A DNA stretch of 32,451 nt from Hyphomicrobiales bacterium (GCA_019247795.1 JAFBAK010000015.1:1-32451), one strand, 5' to 3'; shown: positions 22,677 through 31,837, counted from the stretch's first letter. Program-made: numbers and translations. Notes: a model not told the origin generated them from the letters alone.

Positions 22677-24764
22677 TCACGCCCGGATCTCCGCTTCCGG
22701 ACGATTGCCATCCTTTGCAGGACGGGACATCGCCTCCTGTTGCGCGGCTTCGAGATCGGCAGGCGCTATGTGACAACGATAGCGATGCCCTTCGCCGTCT
22801 TCCTGCCAGGGCGGCTCTCGCTCGCGACAGATTTCGCCCAGAAAGCGGTGGCAGCGTGTATGAAACCGGCAGCCCGTCGGAGGGTTTGCCGGGTTCGGCA
22901 TGGTGCCCGACAATTTGATCCGCGCGCCCTCGCTCTCGTCGATTGTCGGCATCGCGGAGAGAAGGGCCTCCGTATACGGATGGTGCGGCGGGCTGAACAC
23001 GTCCTCCGCGCGGCCGATTTCGATGATCTGCCCGAGATACATCACCGCGATCCGATCCGCGAGGTAACGAACCACGCCGAGATCATGCGAGATGAAGAGG
23101 TAGGCGACGCGCTCTTTCGTCTGCAGATCGACGAGAAGATTGAGGATCGTCGCCTGGACCGAGACGTCGAGCGCCGAGGTCGGCTCATCGCAAAGAACGA
23201 GCGCCGGCGCCCCGGCGAAGGCGCGCGCGATCGCGACGCGCTGCTTCAGCCCGCCAGAAAGGAAGGACGGCTTGAGGTCGAGATGGTGCGGTCGCAATTG
23301 CACGGCCGCCGCGAGCGCGGTGACCTGCCGCTCCACATCCGCGGAGGAGCCCGCGGTCGAGAGAAGCCGCGCGGCGCGCGTGAGAATGCGTCGCGCCGTA
23401 TGGCTCGGATTGAGGGTGGTATCGGGGTTCTGGAAAACCATCTGAAGCTTTCGGCGAAGCTCCGGTTTTCGCCAATCCCCGAGCCGGACAAGCGGCCGGC
23501 CGGCAAAATCGATCTCGCCTCCGGATGCTTCGAGGAGACCGACCACGCATTTCGCGAGCGTCGACTTGCCGCTTCCGGATTCTCCCACGAGCCCCAGGAT
23601 TTCTCCGGCCTCGAGCTCGATCGAGACATCGTCGAGAGCGACGACCTGATTGGTTCCCGCGCCATAGCGCTTGCTCAGATGCTCGACCCGCAAAAGGTCT
23701 CCGCCGGCGCTCTCGCCGCCGATAGCGGGCAAGGCCTCCTCGCTTCGCGGAATGCCGGAGACCTCGTCATGGTAAAAGCAGCGACTGACGCGACGCTCGC
23801 CGGAAACGAATGCGGGAGGGTCTTCTTCTCGACATCGTGCCCGCGCGATGGGGCAGCGGGGAGCGTAGACGCAGCCTTGAACCGCGAGACCAAGAGGCGG
23901 CAGCGAGCCGGGAATCGGATCGAGACGATGCGCGTCCTTGCGCATGATACGATTGGGCACGCAGCGTGTGAGGCCGAGCGTGTAGGGATGGCGCGGCGTC
24001 GAAAAGATCTCGCGTGAGGGTCCTTCCTCGATCAGCCGTCCCGCGTAAAGCACGCCCACGCGCTCGCACATGCGCGTGACGATGCCGAGATTGTGACTGA
24101 TGAAGAGGATCGAAGCGCTGAACTTGCTGCGCAGCCGCGCGACGAGGTCGAGGACCTCGGCTTCCACCGTGGTGTCGAGTCCGGTTGTCGGTTCGTCGAG
24201 CACGAGAAGGTCGGGACTCGTCGCGAGCGCCATCGCGAACATGACCCGCTGTTGCTGGCCGCCTGAAAGCTCATGGGGATAACGGCGGAGCATGCGCGCC
24301 GAATCGGCGATTTGCACCGTCTCCAGCATGGCCGCGGCGGCGTCCATTGCAGCGGTGGTGTCGAGGCCGCCATGGAAACGATAGACCTCGGCGATCTGCC
24401 GACCGATGGTCAGGGAAGGGTTCAGCGCGCTGCCCGCATCCTGATACACCATCGCCATGCGGTTGCCGCGCAGGCTGCGAAGTTGCGCTTCGCCCGCTCT
24501 CGTGAGGTCGGTATCTCGCAGCCTGATGTGTCCGCCCTCGATGCGGGCATTCGTCGGCAGATAGCACATGACGGCCATCGCCACGGTCGTCTTGCCGCAG
24601 CCTGACTCGCCCACGAGCCCATAGGCTTCGCCGGGCTCGATGTGGAACGACACATCGGTCAGGACGGGCAACACTCGATCGCGCCGCAGATAGCTGATCG
24701 AGAGATGATCGATGGCGAGAGCACCGGTCGCGGGAGGGCTCGCCGAGGGGTGGGGCGCGCTCAT
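22677..24764 (-). CDS. Fused double ABC ATPase of a peptide/nickel-type importer (DppD-DppF-like)
   Basis: The product has 695 residues carrying two complete ATPase units in one chain. Unit 1: Walker A GESGCGKTT (52-60), Q-loop Gln108, signature LSGGQQQR (166-173), Walker B LLVLDEPT. Unit 2: Walker A GESGSGKST (394-402), signature LSGGLKQR (502-509), Walker B LVLCDEPTS. Each unit ends in the oligopeptide-transporter C-terminal region with a cluster of four Cys (298, 304, 311, 329 and 632, 638, 646, 664), a motif linked to an iron-sulfur cluster in DppD-like proteins. It energises uptake through the two permeases. The ATG overlaps the permease stop by ATGA (24761-24764). Fused forms are common in Rhizobiales importers. 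Confidence 0.93.
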   Translation of the reverse strand: MSAPHPSASPPATGALAIDHLSISYLRRDRVLPVLTDVSFHIEPGEAYGLVGESGCGKTTVAMAVMCYLPTNARIEGGHIRLRDTDLTRAGEAQLRSLRGNRMAMVYQDAGSALNPSLTIGRQIAEVYRFHGGLDTTAAMDAAAAMLETVQIADSARMLRRYPHELSGGQQQRVMFAMALATSPDLLVLDEPTTGLDTTVEAEVLDLVARLRSKFSASILFISHNLGIVTRMCERVGVLYAGRLIEEGPSREIFSTPRHPYTLGLTRCVPNRIMRKDAHRLDPIPGSLPPLGLAVQGCVYAPRCPIARARCREEDPPAFVSGERRVSRCFYHDEVSGIPRSEEALPAIGGESAGGDLLRVEHLSKRYGAGTNQVVALDDVSIELEAGEILGLVGESGSGKSTLAKCVVGLLEASGGEIDFAGRPLVRLGDWRKPELRRKLQMVFQNPDTTLNPSHTARRILTRAARLLSTAGSSADVERQVTALAAAVQLRPHHLDLKPSFLSGGLKQRVAIARAFAGAPALVLCDEPTSALDVSVQATILNLLVDLQTKERVAYLFISHDLGVVRYLADRIAVMYLGQIIEIGRAEDVFSPPHHPYTEALLSAMPTIDESEGARIKLSGTMPNPANPPTGCRFHTRCHRFLGEICREREPPWQEDGEGHRYRCHIAPADLEAAQQEAMSRPAKDGNRPEAEIRA

Positions 24765-25678
24765 TCCTCGAGCACCTGACGCAAGCCGTCGGCGATCAGA
24801 TTGACGCCGACGATCAGGGTCGCGAGCGCCGCCGCCGGAAAAAGGACCTCCGAGGGCGCGGTTTGCAAGAAGACGCGCCCGATGCTGATCGTGAGGCCCC
24901 AATCCGGCGAGGGTTGTTGGATGCCGAGCGCAAGGAAGGACAAGGTCGCCGAGGTGAAGATCGCATAGCCGAGGCGGATCGTGATCTCGACGGCGATCGG
25001 CCCCGTGATGTTCGGAAGGATCTCGGCGAACATGATGTAGAGATTCGAATTTCCGAGGAGCTTTGCGGCCGCCACATATTCACGTTGGCGTTCGACGAGC
25101 ACGGCCGAGCGCACCGTACGGGCGACGATCGGGGTGAACACGATGCCGATCACGAGGATCACATTGGTGATCGACGGTCCGAGGATGGAGATCACCAAAA
25201 CCGCGATGATGATGAGCGGAAAGGCGAGGAGCGCGTCGACGATGCGCATCACGATGTCGTCGGCAATTCCGCGAAAATATCCCGTGAAGAGCCCGACGAG
25301 AATTCCACCCGCGACGCCGATCGCCGTTGCGAGCGGAGCGACGGTGAGTGTCGGCCTCGCGCCGGCGAGCGTGCGCGAGAAAATGTCACGTCCGAGATCA
25401 TCCGTGCCGAAGAAGTGCTCTGCCGAGGGAGGTTGCAGGGTCGTCGGCGAAACCAGGCCCTCGGGATCGTAAGGGACGAAGAGCGGCCAGAAGATCGCGT
25501 CGAGCACCCAGAACAGGACGATCGCCAGGCCGATCACGAAGGTCTTGGAGCGCCAGAGCGCGCGCAGCACCTCTCTGGCGCGGCCCGGCGCAAGGTTGGT
25601 TTCGATCGCTTGCGTCGCGCTCTTTTGCTCGACGCGCATGATCTCATCGGGCCGATCGGCCGCGAGGGGGGCGGGCAT
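24761..25678 (-). CDS. ABC importer permease, DppC-like
   Basis: The product has 305 residues and is an inner-membrane permease with about six helices. The first helix (TFVIGLAIVLFWVLDAIFWPLF) is followed by the periplasmic segment with HFFGTDDLGRDIFSRTLAGAR, typical of DppC/OppC. The ATPase-contact EAA loop reads VERQREYVAAAKLLGNSN. I chose ATG 25678, with GGTGG about 7 nt upstream; a GTG at 25714 is in frame but has no Shine-Dalgarno sequence and would overlap the upstream gene. It lies 16 nt after the DppB-like stop and overlaps the ATPase start. Confidence 0.92.
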   Translation of the reverse strand: MPAPLAADRPDEIMRVEQKSATQAIETNLAPGRAREVLRALWRSKTFVIGLAIVLFWVLDAIFWPLFVPYDPEGLVSPTTLQPPSAEHFFGTDDLGRDIFSRTLAGARPTLTVAPLATAIGVAGGILVGLFTGYFRGIADDIVMRIVDALLAFPLIIIAVLVISILGPSITNVILVIGIVFTPIVARTVRSAVLVERQREYVAAAKLLGNSNLYIMFAEILPNITGPIAVEITIRLGYAIFTSATLSFLALGIQQPSPDWGLTISIGRVFLQTAPSEVLFPAAALATLIVGVNLIADGLRQVLEE

Positions 25679-25694
25679 ATCGCCGCCACCGAGA

Positions 25695-26639
25695 CTAGGC
25701 GGCAAGGCGGACACGAGGATTGAGCAAGGTGTAGAGGACGTCCGCGAAAAGCGTCAGCGCCATGTAAAGCACGGCGACGAGCAGCACGGTCGCCTGGAGA
25801 ACCGGAAGATCGTGCTGCACGGCGGAATCGAGCACGAGCTTGCCGATCCCCGGATAGTTGAAGAGGGTCTCCGTCACCACGAGACCGCCGACCAGATATC
25901 CGGTCTGGACGCTGATCACCGTGATCGTCGGCAGGAGCGAGTTGCGCAAGACGTGCTGCCAGATGACGGTGCTGCGCGGCAGGCCTTTGAGGATCGCGGT
26001 GCGCACATAATTCGAACGCAGCGACTCGATCGTGCCCGTTCGCGCCATGCGCGAGATGTAGCCGAAGAGAACGAACATCAACGGGATGGAAGGCAAGAGA
26101 AGCTGGCGAAACCAGTCGATAGGGTTGAAGCTCGGCACATGCGATGAAGCCGGCAGCCAACCGAGCTCGACGGCGAAGATCACGAGCACCATGATGCCGG
26201 TCACGAACTCCGGAAGGGCAATGAGCGAAAGTCCCGCGACCGAAATCACGCGGTCTGGCCATTTCCCGTAGTTGAGCGCGGCCAGCACGCCGAAGCCGAT
26301 GGATGTCGGCACGATGAGGAGAAGCGCAAACCCGCCGAGAATGAGGGAATTGTAGAGCCTATCGAAAGCGATGCTCGCGACCGGGCGATGGAGCAGGAAG
26401 GAGCTGCCCCAATCGCCGCGTACGAAGCCGCCGAGCCAGGTGGAATACCGTTCGAGAAGCGGGCGATCGACGCCGAGTTGATGATCGAGGGCCCGGACCT
26501 GCACTTCGGTCGCGTAGGGGCCGAGGATGGCGCGCCCGACATCGCCGGGCATCACCTGCGCGACGAGGAAAAGAACGATCGAAACGCAAAAGAGCGTTAC
26601 GAACGCCAAGAACAGCCGTTTGACGAGGAATCGACCCAA
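25695..26639 (-). CDS. ABC importer permease, DppB-like
   Basis: The product has 314 residues and opens with the family-typical MGRFLVKRLFLAFVTLFCVSIVLFL. The conserved VMPGD motif and a long periplasmic loop follow, then five more helices, with the EAA-type segment near YVRTAILKGLPRSTVIWQHVLRNSLLP. The start is TTG 26639; AGGAG is somewhat distant (about 13 nt), but no internal start would preserve the first helix. It lies 40 nt after the substrate-binding-protein stop. It forms the translocation pore with the DppC-like protein. Confidence 0.92.
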   Translation of the reverse strand: MGRFLVKRLFLAFVTLFCVSIVLFLVAQVMPGDVGRAILGPYATEVQVRALDHQLGVDRPLLERYSTWLGGFVRGDWGSSFLLHRPVASIAFDRLYNSLILGGFALLLIVPTSIGFGVLAALNYGKWPDRVISVAGLSLIALPEFVTGIMVLVIFAVELGWLPASSHVPSFNPIDWFRQLLLPSIPLMFVLFGYISRMARTGTIESLRSNYVRTAILKGLPRSTVIWQHVLRNSLLPTITVISVQTGYLVGGLVVTETLFNYPGIGKLVLDSAVQHDLPVLQATVLLVAVLYMALTLFADVLYTLLNPRVRLAA

Positions 26640-26679
26640 CGCCGGACGCAGCTCCTGTTATTCCTCGTCGAACAATCGC

Positions 26680-28293
26680 TTACGACGACAACCACGTCGC
26701 CCTGAGGTCGATGAAGTTGTCGGGAGCGGTCGGGAAGCCGTTCACCGCTTTCGTTGTCGCGCGCTGCGCTTCGATCCAATAACTGATGATGACGGGAACT
26801 TCCTCGTTCTCGATCTTCGCAAGCTCGAGCGCGAGCTTCTGGCGTTTCTGATGGTCGAGCTCCGCATTGTAATCGGCGAAGAGCTTGTCAAATTGCGGAT
26901 TGCTCCAATGCGCCGAATTCCAAAGCGCGCCCGTCGGGAATTCGGGGATGATGGCCTGGGCCACCGTCCCGCGCGCCGCCCAATCGGTCTCGCCCATCGG
27001 CACCACGAGCCAAGGCTGATTGTCGCCCGAACCATAATATTGATCGATGGGCATGACATTGACGTTGATGTTGATCCCAGCGGGCTTGCAATATTCGCGA
27101 AGCGCCACGGCATATTGCGGCATTTCGAGATATTGTCCCGTGGTGAGGGTCACGTCGACGCCGTTGACGCCCGCCTCCTTGAGCAACGCCTTCGCTTTTT
27201 CATAATCCTGCTTGCGCTGCGGGATTTCGCTGTTGGCAAGTTGCGTGTCCACATAGACCGGCGCAAAGCTGTGGTCGTTGGCGACCGTCGCGGCGCCGTT
27301 GAAGAGCGACTTCACGAGCGCCTCGCGGTTGATGCAATAGGCGACTGCTTGTCGCACGCGCTTGTCCATGAACGGCGCCTGATCGACGCGCATATGGATG
27401 GAGCGGTAATCAGCCGAGGGATGCCGCAGGATCTTGAAGTTCGGATTGTTCAAGATGGGCTCGCCGCCCTTGAGCGGCACGACGGGGTAGATGTCGATGT
27501 CACCTGCCTGCATGGCGAGAACGGTCGCGGATTCCTCGGCGAAATACAGGACTTTCAAGGCGTCGAGATAGGGCATCCCCTTGCCCCAATAATCCTTGTT
27601 GGCAACGTAATCGGCGTGTTGATGGGGCACATACTCCTTTAGAACGAACGGACCCGTTCCGATGCCGCCCTTCGTGAATGATCCCATCTCGTAATCCTTG
27701 GGAAGGATCGCCGATTGGTAGGCGAAGCCGGAAACGAGATAGGGGAAATCGACGAAGGGCTTGTCCAGATGGAAACGCACATCGCTGTCGCTGACCTTCT
27801 CGACATTGCCGAAGGAGAGCACCCCTTTGTAAACCGAGCCGGCGGAGGAGCCGACCTTCGGATCGAGCAGGCGCTCGAAGGTCGCGACCACGTCGTCCGT
27901 CGTAAGCGGCGAACCGTTGTGCCATTTGACCCCCTGGCGGATGGTGAACACCCATGTCTTGGGATCGGGGTCGGCCTTCCAGGAGGTCGCAAGCCGCGGA
28001 TCAAGCGTCCAATCCTCGCGCGGATAGCACAGATATTCGAGAGATGGCTGATAGGTGAACACCTCACCCGCATTCGATGCGGTTACCGATTCCGGATCCT
28101 TGCCCGGATACTGGGCCGCGAGGCGAAGCGTGCCGCCTCGCTTCGGTTCCGTTTGCGCGCGAGCGCCCCTCGGCCCCGTGACCCCGAATGCGGCGAGCGA
28201 AACGCCCGCTACGGAGGCGAGCCGCAGGAGCTCGCGACGGTTCAGGCGACCGGATCTGAATTCGTCCCAAAGATGGAGCCCATAGTCCTTCAT
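26680..28293 (-). CDS. ABC importer substrate-binding protein, SBP family 5, Tat-type signal
   Basis: The product has 537 residues and is the periplasmic receptor that sets the substrate of the importer. The N-terminus holds a twin-arginine-like signal (LNRRELLRLASVAGVSLAAFG, ending in GARAQ at about residue 47), suggesting export in folded form. The mature part begins KRGGTLRLAAQ and carries the family-5 signature region (DPKTWVFTIRQGVKWHNGSPLTTDDV). Relatives bind di- and oligopeptides, nickel chelates, opines or sugars, so sequence alone does not give the ligand. AGGAGAG precedes ATG 28293 by about 6 nt. It is the first gene of the operon and divergent from the FAD oxidoreductase at 28670. 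Confidence 0.92.
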   Translation of the reverse strand: MKDYGLHLWDEFRSGRLNRRELLRLASVAGVSLAAFGVTGPRGARAQTEPKRGGTLRLAAQYPGKDPESVTASNAGEVFTYQPSLEYLCYPREDWTLDPRLATSWKADPDPKTWVFTIRQGVKWHNGSPLTTDDVVATFERLLDPKVGSSAGSVYKGVLSFGNVEKVSDSDVRFHLDKPFVDFPYLVSGFAYQSAILPKDYEMGSFTKGGIGTGPFVLKEYVPHQHADYVANKDYWGKGMPYLDALKVLYFAEESATVLAMQAGDIDIYPVVPLKGGEPILNNPNFKILRHPSADYRSIHMRVDQAPFMDKRVRQAVAYCINREALVKSLFNGAATVANDHSFAPVYVDTQLANSEIPQRKQDYEKAKALLKEAGVNGVDVTLTTGQYLEMPQYAVALREYCKPAGININVNVMPIDQYYGSGDNQPWLVVPMGETDWAARGTVAQAIIPEFPTGALWNSAHWSNPQFDKLFADYNAELDHQKRQKLALELAKIENEEVPVIISYWIEAQRATTKAVNGFPTAPDNFIDLRATWLSS

Positions 28294-28669
28294 CGACGTC
28301 TCTCCTGCCGCTGGGTGATCGAATTTGACCGCTTGCCTCGTCGGCTCGATGTCGCGATTTGGTCCAGCTGCCGCTCGCGTGAACGCCGGTCGGCCGTTAA
28401 AAGATTACACTCGAACGAATTGAAGCGGATCAAAGCAAACTCAGCACGGATATGTCCAGGATTATTTCATCGCTGCTGATTGCCCTTGTACACTGTCGAG
28501 AACATCCATGATCTGGAAAGTTCAAGGTTCGTTTTGTCGAGATGGATGCCAAGATATATGAGATGTGAACTGCACGCTTGCGGCTTCAACCGAGTATGAA
28601 TACCAACGCGACCCGTCGGTGAGCTCGACCCGGCAAATCGACGATCGACCTGGAAGGATTGAGGAAGCG
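28294..28669. other. Divergent regulatory region of importer operon and FAD oxidoreductase
   Basis: This 376-base AT-richer region lies between two divergent transcription units. It contains a sigma-70-like promoter for the importer operon (28404-28433). A weak TTGTCG / TATATG pair (28534-28560, 15-nt spacing) could serve the plus-strand gene. No riboswitch fold, terminator or GGAAC stress promoter was found. Confidence 0.45.
28404..28433 (-). promoter_or_regulatory. Candidate sigma-70 promoter of the importer operon
   Basis: On the minus strand there is TTGATC (28433-28428), 18 nt, TGTAAT (28409-28404). Four of six -35 bases and five of six -10 bases match the housekeeping consensus. Transcription would start near 28397, about 100 nt before the substrate-binding-protein ATG. 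Confidence 0.4.
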
Positions 28670-29929
28670 ATGATCAGCGAAACCGAGGTGGTGGTGATCG
28701 GTTCAGGCGCGCTCGGATCGAGCGTCGCTTTTCATTTGGCGAAGGCGCAAAAGCTCGCCGTCGCGCTCGTCGACATGCACGAACTTGCTTCGCAAACCTC
28801 GCCGCGCGCCGCAGGCCTGACGTCGCAAGTGCGGCGAAGCGAGCTCATGACCCGGCTCGCCAAGCTCGCTGTGAAGAAGATCGAGAGCTTCGCCGAGGAC
28901 ACGGGCGAGCCCTTCACCTTTTTCCAGCCGGGAGCGCTCAAGATCGCGCGCCTCGCCAACCACGAGGCGCAGCTCAAGGCGGAGGTCGAGCGCGGTCGTC
29001 GCACGGGAGTCGAGCTCGACTTCATTTCGCTCGACGAGGCGAGACGCAAGATGCCTTTCCTCGATACGAAAGGCGTGCGCGCGATCACCTTTTCACCGAC
29101 CGACCTCTACCTCGAGCCGGCGCAAATACCGGTCGGATATTCGAGAGCCGCGGGCAAGCTCGGGGCCGCGATGCTGCCGCACACGCGCGTCACCGGCATC
29201 AAGGTCACGAACGGCGCGGTCGCAGGCGTGAGCACTGACAAGGGCGAGATCCGCTGCCGTTTCGTGGTCGACGCTGCCGGAGCCTGGACGCGGCTCGTGG
29301 CCTCCCTTGCCTCGGCGCGCGTGCCGATGGTGCCGACCCGGCATCAGCTCGTCATCACCCAAGCCATCGATGGCGTCTCTTCCGACCAGCCGATCACGCG
29401 CATCATCGATGCCAATGTGTATGTGCGGCCCGATAATGGCGGGCTGATGCTCGGCGGCTACGAGAAGACGCCGATCCAATACGACATGGCGCATGTCGCG
29501 CCCTCCTTCGACATCCAGGACATGCCGCTCGATCTGGGCGTGCTGCGTGGGCTGGCGCAGAGCGTGCGCGATCAGCTTCCGGTCTTCGCGCGGCTCGGCC
29601 AGGATCTGCCGCTGCGCGAGCATCGCGGCGGACTGCCGACGATGACAGCCGACGGGGAGCATGTCGTAGGCTCCGTGCCAAATGTGCGAGGGCTCTTCGT
29701 AGCCGGCGGATGTTGCGTGGGCGGGCTCTCGATCGCGCCCGCGATCGGCGAGGTATTGGCGGAATGGATTCTTTCCGGCCGCCCGCCCATGGATCTATCG
29801 GCCCTCGCGCCGGGACGCGCAAGCGCCGATCTTCGACCTGAGGAGCGCTTGCGAGAGGCGTGTCGCGATCAATACTCCCATCACTATTGGGAACGGCACG
29901 AGACCGCGGCCGAAGCGACATCCGGTTGA
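28670..29929 (+). CDS. FAD-dependent amine/amino-acid oxidoreductase (DAO family)
   Basis: The product has 419 residues. It opens with the FAD-binding fold EVVVIGSGALGSSVAFHLA and shows the family's second flavin region near the end (GLFVAGGCCVGGLSIAPAIGEVLAEWI). The middle contains FTFFQPGALKIA and SPTDLYLEPAQIP, as in SoxB-like and glycine/sarcosine-oxidase-like proteins. Expected reaction: oxidation of a secondary amine or D-/N-methyl amino acid to an imine. I chose ATG 28670 with GAGGAAG just upstream and because the earlier residues lack homologous character. It is divergent from the importer operon, which already contains a larger FAD enzyme, so the two may act in sequence on the imported compound. 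Substrate unknown; probably cytoplasmic. Confidence 0.88.
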   Translation: MISETEVVVIGSGALGSSVAFHLAKAQKLAVALVDMHELASQTSPRAAGLTSQVRRSELMTRLAKLAVKKIESFAEDTGEPFTFFQPGALKIARLANHEAQLKAEVERGRRTGVELDFISLDEARRKMPFLDTKGVRAITFSPTDLYLEPAQIPVGYSRAAGKLGAAMLPHTRVTGIKVTNGAVAGVSTDKGEIRCRFVVDAAGAWTRLVASLASARVPMVPTRHQLVITQAIDGVSSDQPITRIIDANVYVRPDNGGLMLGGYEKTPIQYDMAHVAPSFDIQDMPLDLGVLRGLAQSVRDQLPVFARLGQDLPLREHRGGLPTMTADGEHVVGSVPNVRGLFVAGGCCVGGLSIAPAIGEVLAEWILSGRPPMDLSALAPGRASADLRPEERLREACRDQYSHHYWERHETAAEATSG

Positions 29930-29945
29930 CGCATGAGTGCTCCGG

Positions 29946-30368
29946 TCATTCGGTCATCACGTCGCCCGAGCCGCCGAACTCCTTGGGAAAGTCCTTGAGC
30001 TTCGGCAGACCGTCGCGCATCGGAAGCACGGTTTCGGCGTAGTTGACGTGAACCGCCGGAGCGAAGTCGAGCGTGGGAAGCGTCGCGGCGAAGACATCGA
30101 CGAGACCGAGCGGAGGATGGTTTGCCATCAGATGGCCCCCGCACTTCGCGCAATATTGACGTTCGCTCATCGGCGTCTTGGCGAAAGTGGCGATATGCTC
30201 GGCGCCTGAGGTGACGCGCACGGCGTCGGGCCTCCAAAGGCTGAAGGCATTCACGGGGCCGCCGGACCAGGAGCGGCAAGAGCGGCAGTGGCAATAACCC
30301 ATGGCCTCGGGCGCGCCCGTCACTTCGATCTCGACGGCTCCGCAAAAGCAGCTTCCGGAATGTGCCAT
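29946..30368 (-). CDS. GFA family (CENP-V/GFA) zinc protein
   Basis: The product is a 140-residue protein with the GFA fold. Zinc-binding Cys pairs are all present: CFC (7, 9), CHCRSC (26, 28, 31) and CAKC (73, 76). SGGPVNAFSLW and FAKTPMSERQYCAKCGGHL are typical. The founder, glutathione-dependent formaldehyde-activating enzyme, was named for S-hydroxymethylglutathione formation, but most family members have no proven reaction. AGGGAGG lies about 7 nt before ATG 30368. It converges on the FAD oxidoreductase (16 nt between stops), and the methyltransferase gene is divergent. Next to enzymes expected to release formaldehyde, a detoxifying role is attractive but inferred. Confidence 0.88.
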   Translation of the reverse strand: MAHSGSCFCGAVEIEVTGAPEAMGYCHCRSCRSWSGGPVNAFSLWRPDAVRVTSGAEHIATFAKTPMSERQYCAKCGGHLMANHPPLGLVDVFAATLPTLDFAPAVHVNYAETVLPMRDGLPKLKDFPKEFGGSGDVMTE

Positions 30369-30568
30369 GGCGCATCCTCCCTGTTTCGTTTTCCTCTTTG
30401 TTCTTTTCCGTGACCGAACCGTGCCATGTCGACGACGGCAAGACAATGGTCGGGGCGGGCCATCTGTTCACCCGAAAACTTCATGGATATGATCGCCGGC
30501 TATCGAGACCACAAGCTTTCTCGCCCGGATATGATCGAGAGCTGAAAGCTCCGAAGAGAGGCAGAAAC

Positions 30569-31378
30569 ATGCCGCAAAACGATGCCGCTTTCATCGGCTC
30601 CATTCCGCAACTTTACGACGAGCATATGGGCGCGCTGCTCTTCGCGCCCTATGCGCGAGATATGGCGAAGCGGCTCTCCGACATGAAATCGGGCGAGCTT
30701 TTGGAAACCGCGGCCGGGACCGGCATCGTCACCGAGGCGCTTGCCACCGGGCTTGCGCCTTCGGTGCGCATCACGGCGACGGATCTCAACCAGCCGATGC
30801 TCGACCATGCCGCCAAGAGGCCGGGCGTAGCGCGCGTCCGTTTCAAGCAAGCGGATGCGCAAGCGTTGCCTTTTTCGGAGGACAGCTTCGACGCCGTGAT
30901 CTGCCAATTCGGCGTTATGTTCTTTCCGGACAAGGTGCAGGGTTTCCGCGAAGCGCGGCGCGTGCTGAAGCCGGGAGGACGCTTCGTCTTCAGTGTCTGG
31001 GACCGGATCGAGACGATTCCGGTGATCGAAGCATCAGTCGCCGCCCTCAGGCGACGCCACCCGAAGCATCCATCCTGGTTCATGGAGCGCGTGCCGTGCG
31101 GCTACCATGATGAGACGAGGATCCGCGCCGATCTCAAGGCCGCCGGTTTCGCCGATTGCACAATGGAGACGCTTGCCCTCGAAGGCGAAGCGCCCGACGC
31201 ACGCGGCCCCGCTCTCGGCATGTGCCAAGGCTCGCCGCTCGGCGCGGAGATCGAAACTGTCGAGCCCGGCGGATCGGAAAATGCGACCAAGGCCGTGATT
31301 TCGGCGATCAAGGAACGCTTCGGCGAAGGGGCGTTCAAGAGCCCCCTGCAGGCGCTTGTGGTGGAAACGAGGAAGTGA
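30569..31378 (+). CDS. Class I SAM-dependent methyltransferase
   Basis: The product has 269 residues. Motif I of the SAM-binding fold is LLETAAGTGIVTEAL. The acidic end of strand 2 is ITATDLNQPML, motif II-like FKQADAQALPFSEDSFDAVIC gives the third strand, and the post-motif RRVLKPGGRFVFSVW completes the UbiE/Methyltransf_11 type. The acceptor region (about residues 150-230) gives no clue to substrate. ATG 30569 has GAGAGG about 7 nt upstream; the frame extends back to 30362 but without protein-like character. It is divergent from the GFA gene, 200 nt apart. Probably a small-molecule methyltransferase. Confidence 0.88.
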   Translation: MPQNDAAFIGSIPQLYDEHMGALLFAPYARDMAKRLSDMKSGELLETAAGTGIVTEALATGLAPSVRITATDLNQPMLDHAAKRPGVARVRFKQADAQALPFSEDSFDAVICQFGVMFFPDKVQGFREARRVLKPGGRFVFSVWDRIETIPVIEASVAALRRRHPKHPSWFMERVPCGYHDETRIRADLKAAGFADCTMETLALEGEAPDARGPALGMCQGSPLGAEIETVEPGGSENATKAVISAIKERFGEGAFKSPLQALVVETRK

Positions 31379-31525
31379 CGTAAATTTGGAGTATCACGCA
31401 TTGGCTTATTTTAGAATAACCAGGCAATTAGCGGGTAAGACGGAACGCTCTTCGACGGCAAGCATCTCCGATCCATTTCATCCAATTTCCATTGACCATC
31501 AGTCGTCTATAGTTTACATGCTGCC

Positions 31526-31837
31526 ATGCTCACTGTCCGCGAAACCGACGAGTTCGCCAATTGGTTAGGCCGTTTGCGCGACTATCGCGCCAAAGCGCGG
31601 ATCCTGCGTAGGGTCGACCGGCTGATAGCTGGCAATGCTGGCGATGTGAGACCGGTGGGCGAAGGGATCAGTGAACTACGGATCGACTATGGACCGGGTT
31701 ACCGCGTCTACTTTCTCAGGAGAGGAACTCTCCTCATCATTCTCCTGTGCGGCGGTGACAAGCGTACCCAGGATAGAGACATCAGGAAATCGAAAGAATT
31801 GGCCAATAAAATTAGGAGCAGCGGTCATGTCTGTTAG
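31526..31837 (+). CDS. Toxin of type II toxin-antitoxin system, RelE/ParE superfamily
   Basis: The product has 103 residues and the compact layout of the addiction-module killer protein group: VRETDEFANWLGRLRDYRAKARILRRVDRL, then ELRIDYGPGYRVYFLRRGTLLIILLCGGDKRTQDRDIRKSKELA. The RIDYGPGYRVYF and LLCGGDK blocks are typical. Homologues usually cleave mRNA on the ribosome or act on gyrase; which applies here is unknown. The toxin gene precedes the antitoxin gene, as in higBA, and overlaps it by 11 nt. No ribosome binding site is visible before the ATG. TTGACC (31492-31497) with a -10-like TATAGT or TACATG shortly after suggests a transcript that begins very near the start codon. Confidence 0.9.
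   Translation: MLTVRETDEFANWLGRLRDYRAKARILRRVDRLIAGNAGDVRPVGEGISELRIDYGPGYRVYFLRRGTLLIILLCGGDKRTQDRDIRKSKELANKIRSSGHVC

Noticed and set aside
22700-24017. Long plus-strand frames opposite the ABC ATPase and FAD-GcvT genes
   Set aside because: They are antisense shadows caused by GC-rich codon use; the minus-strand frames carry complete family motifs.
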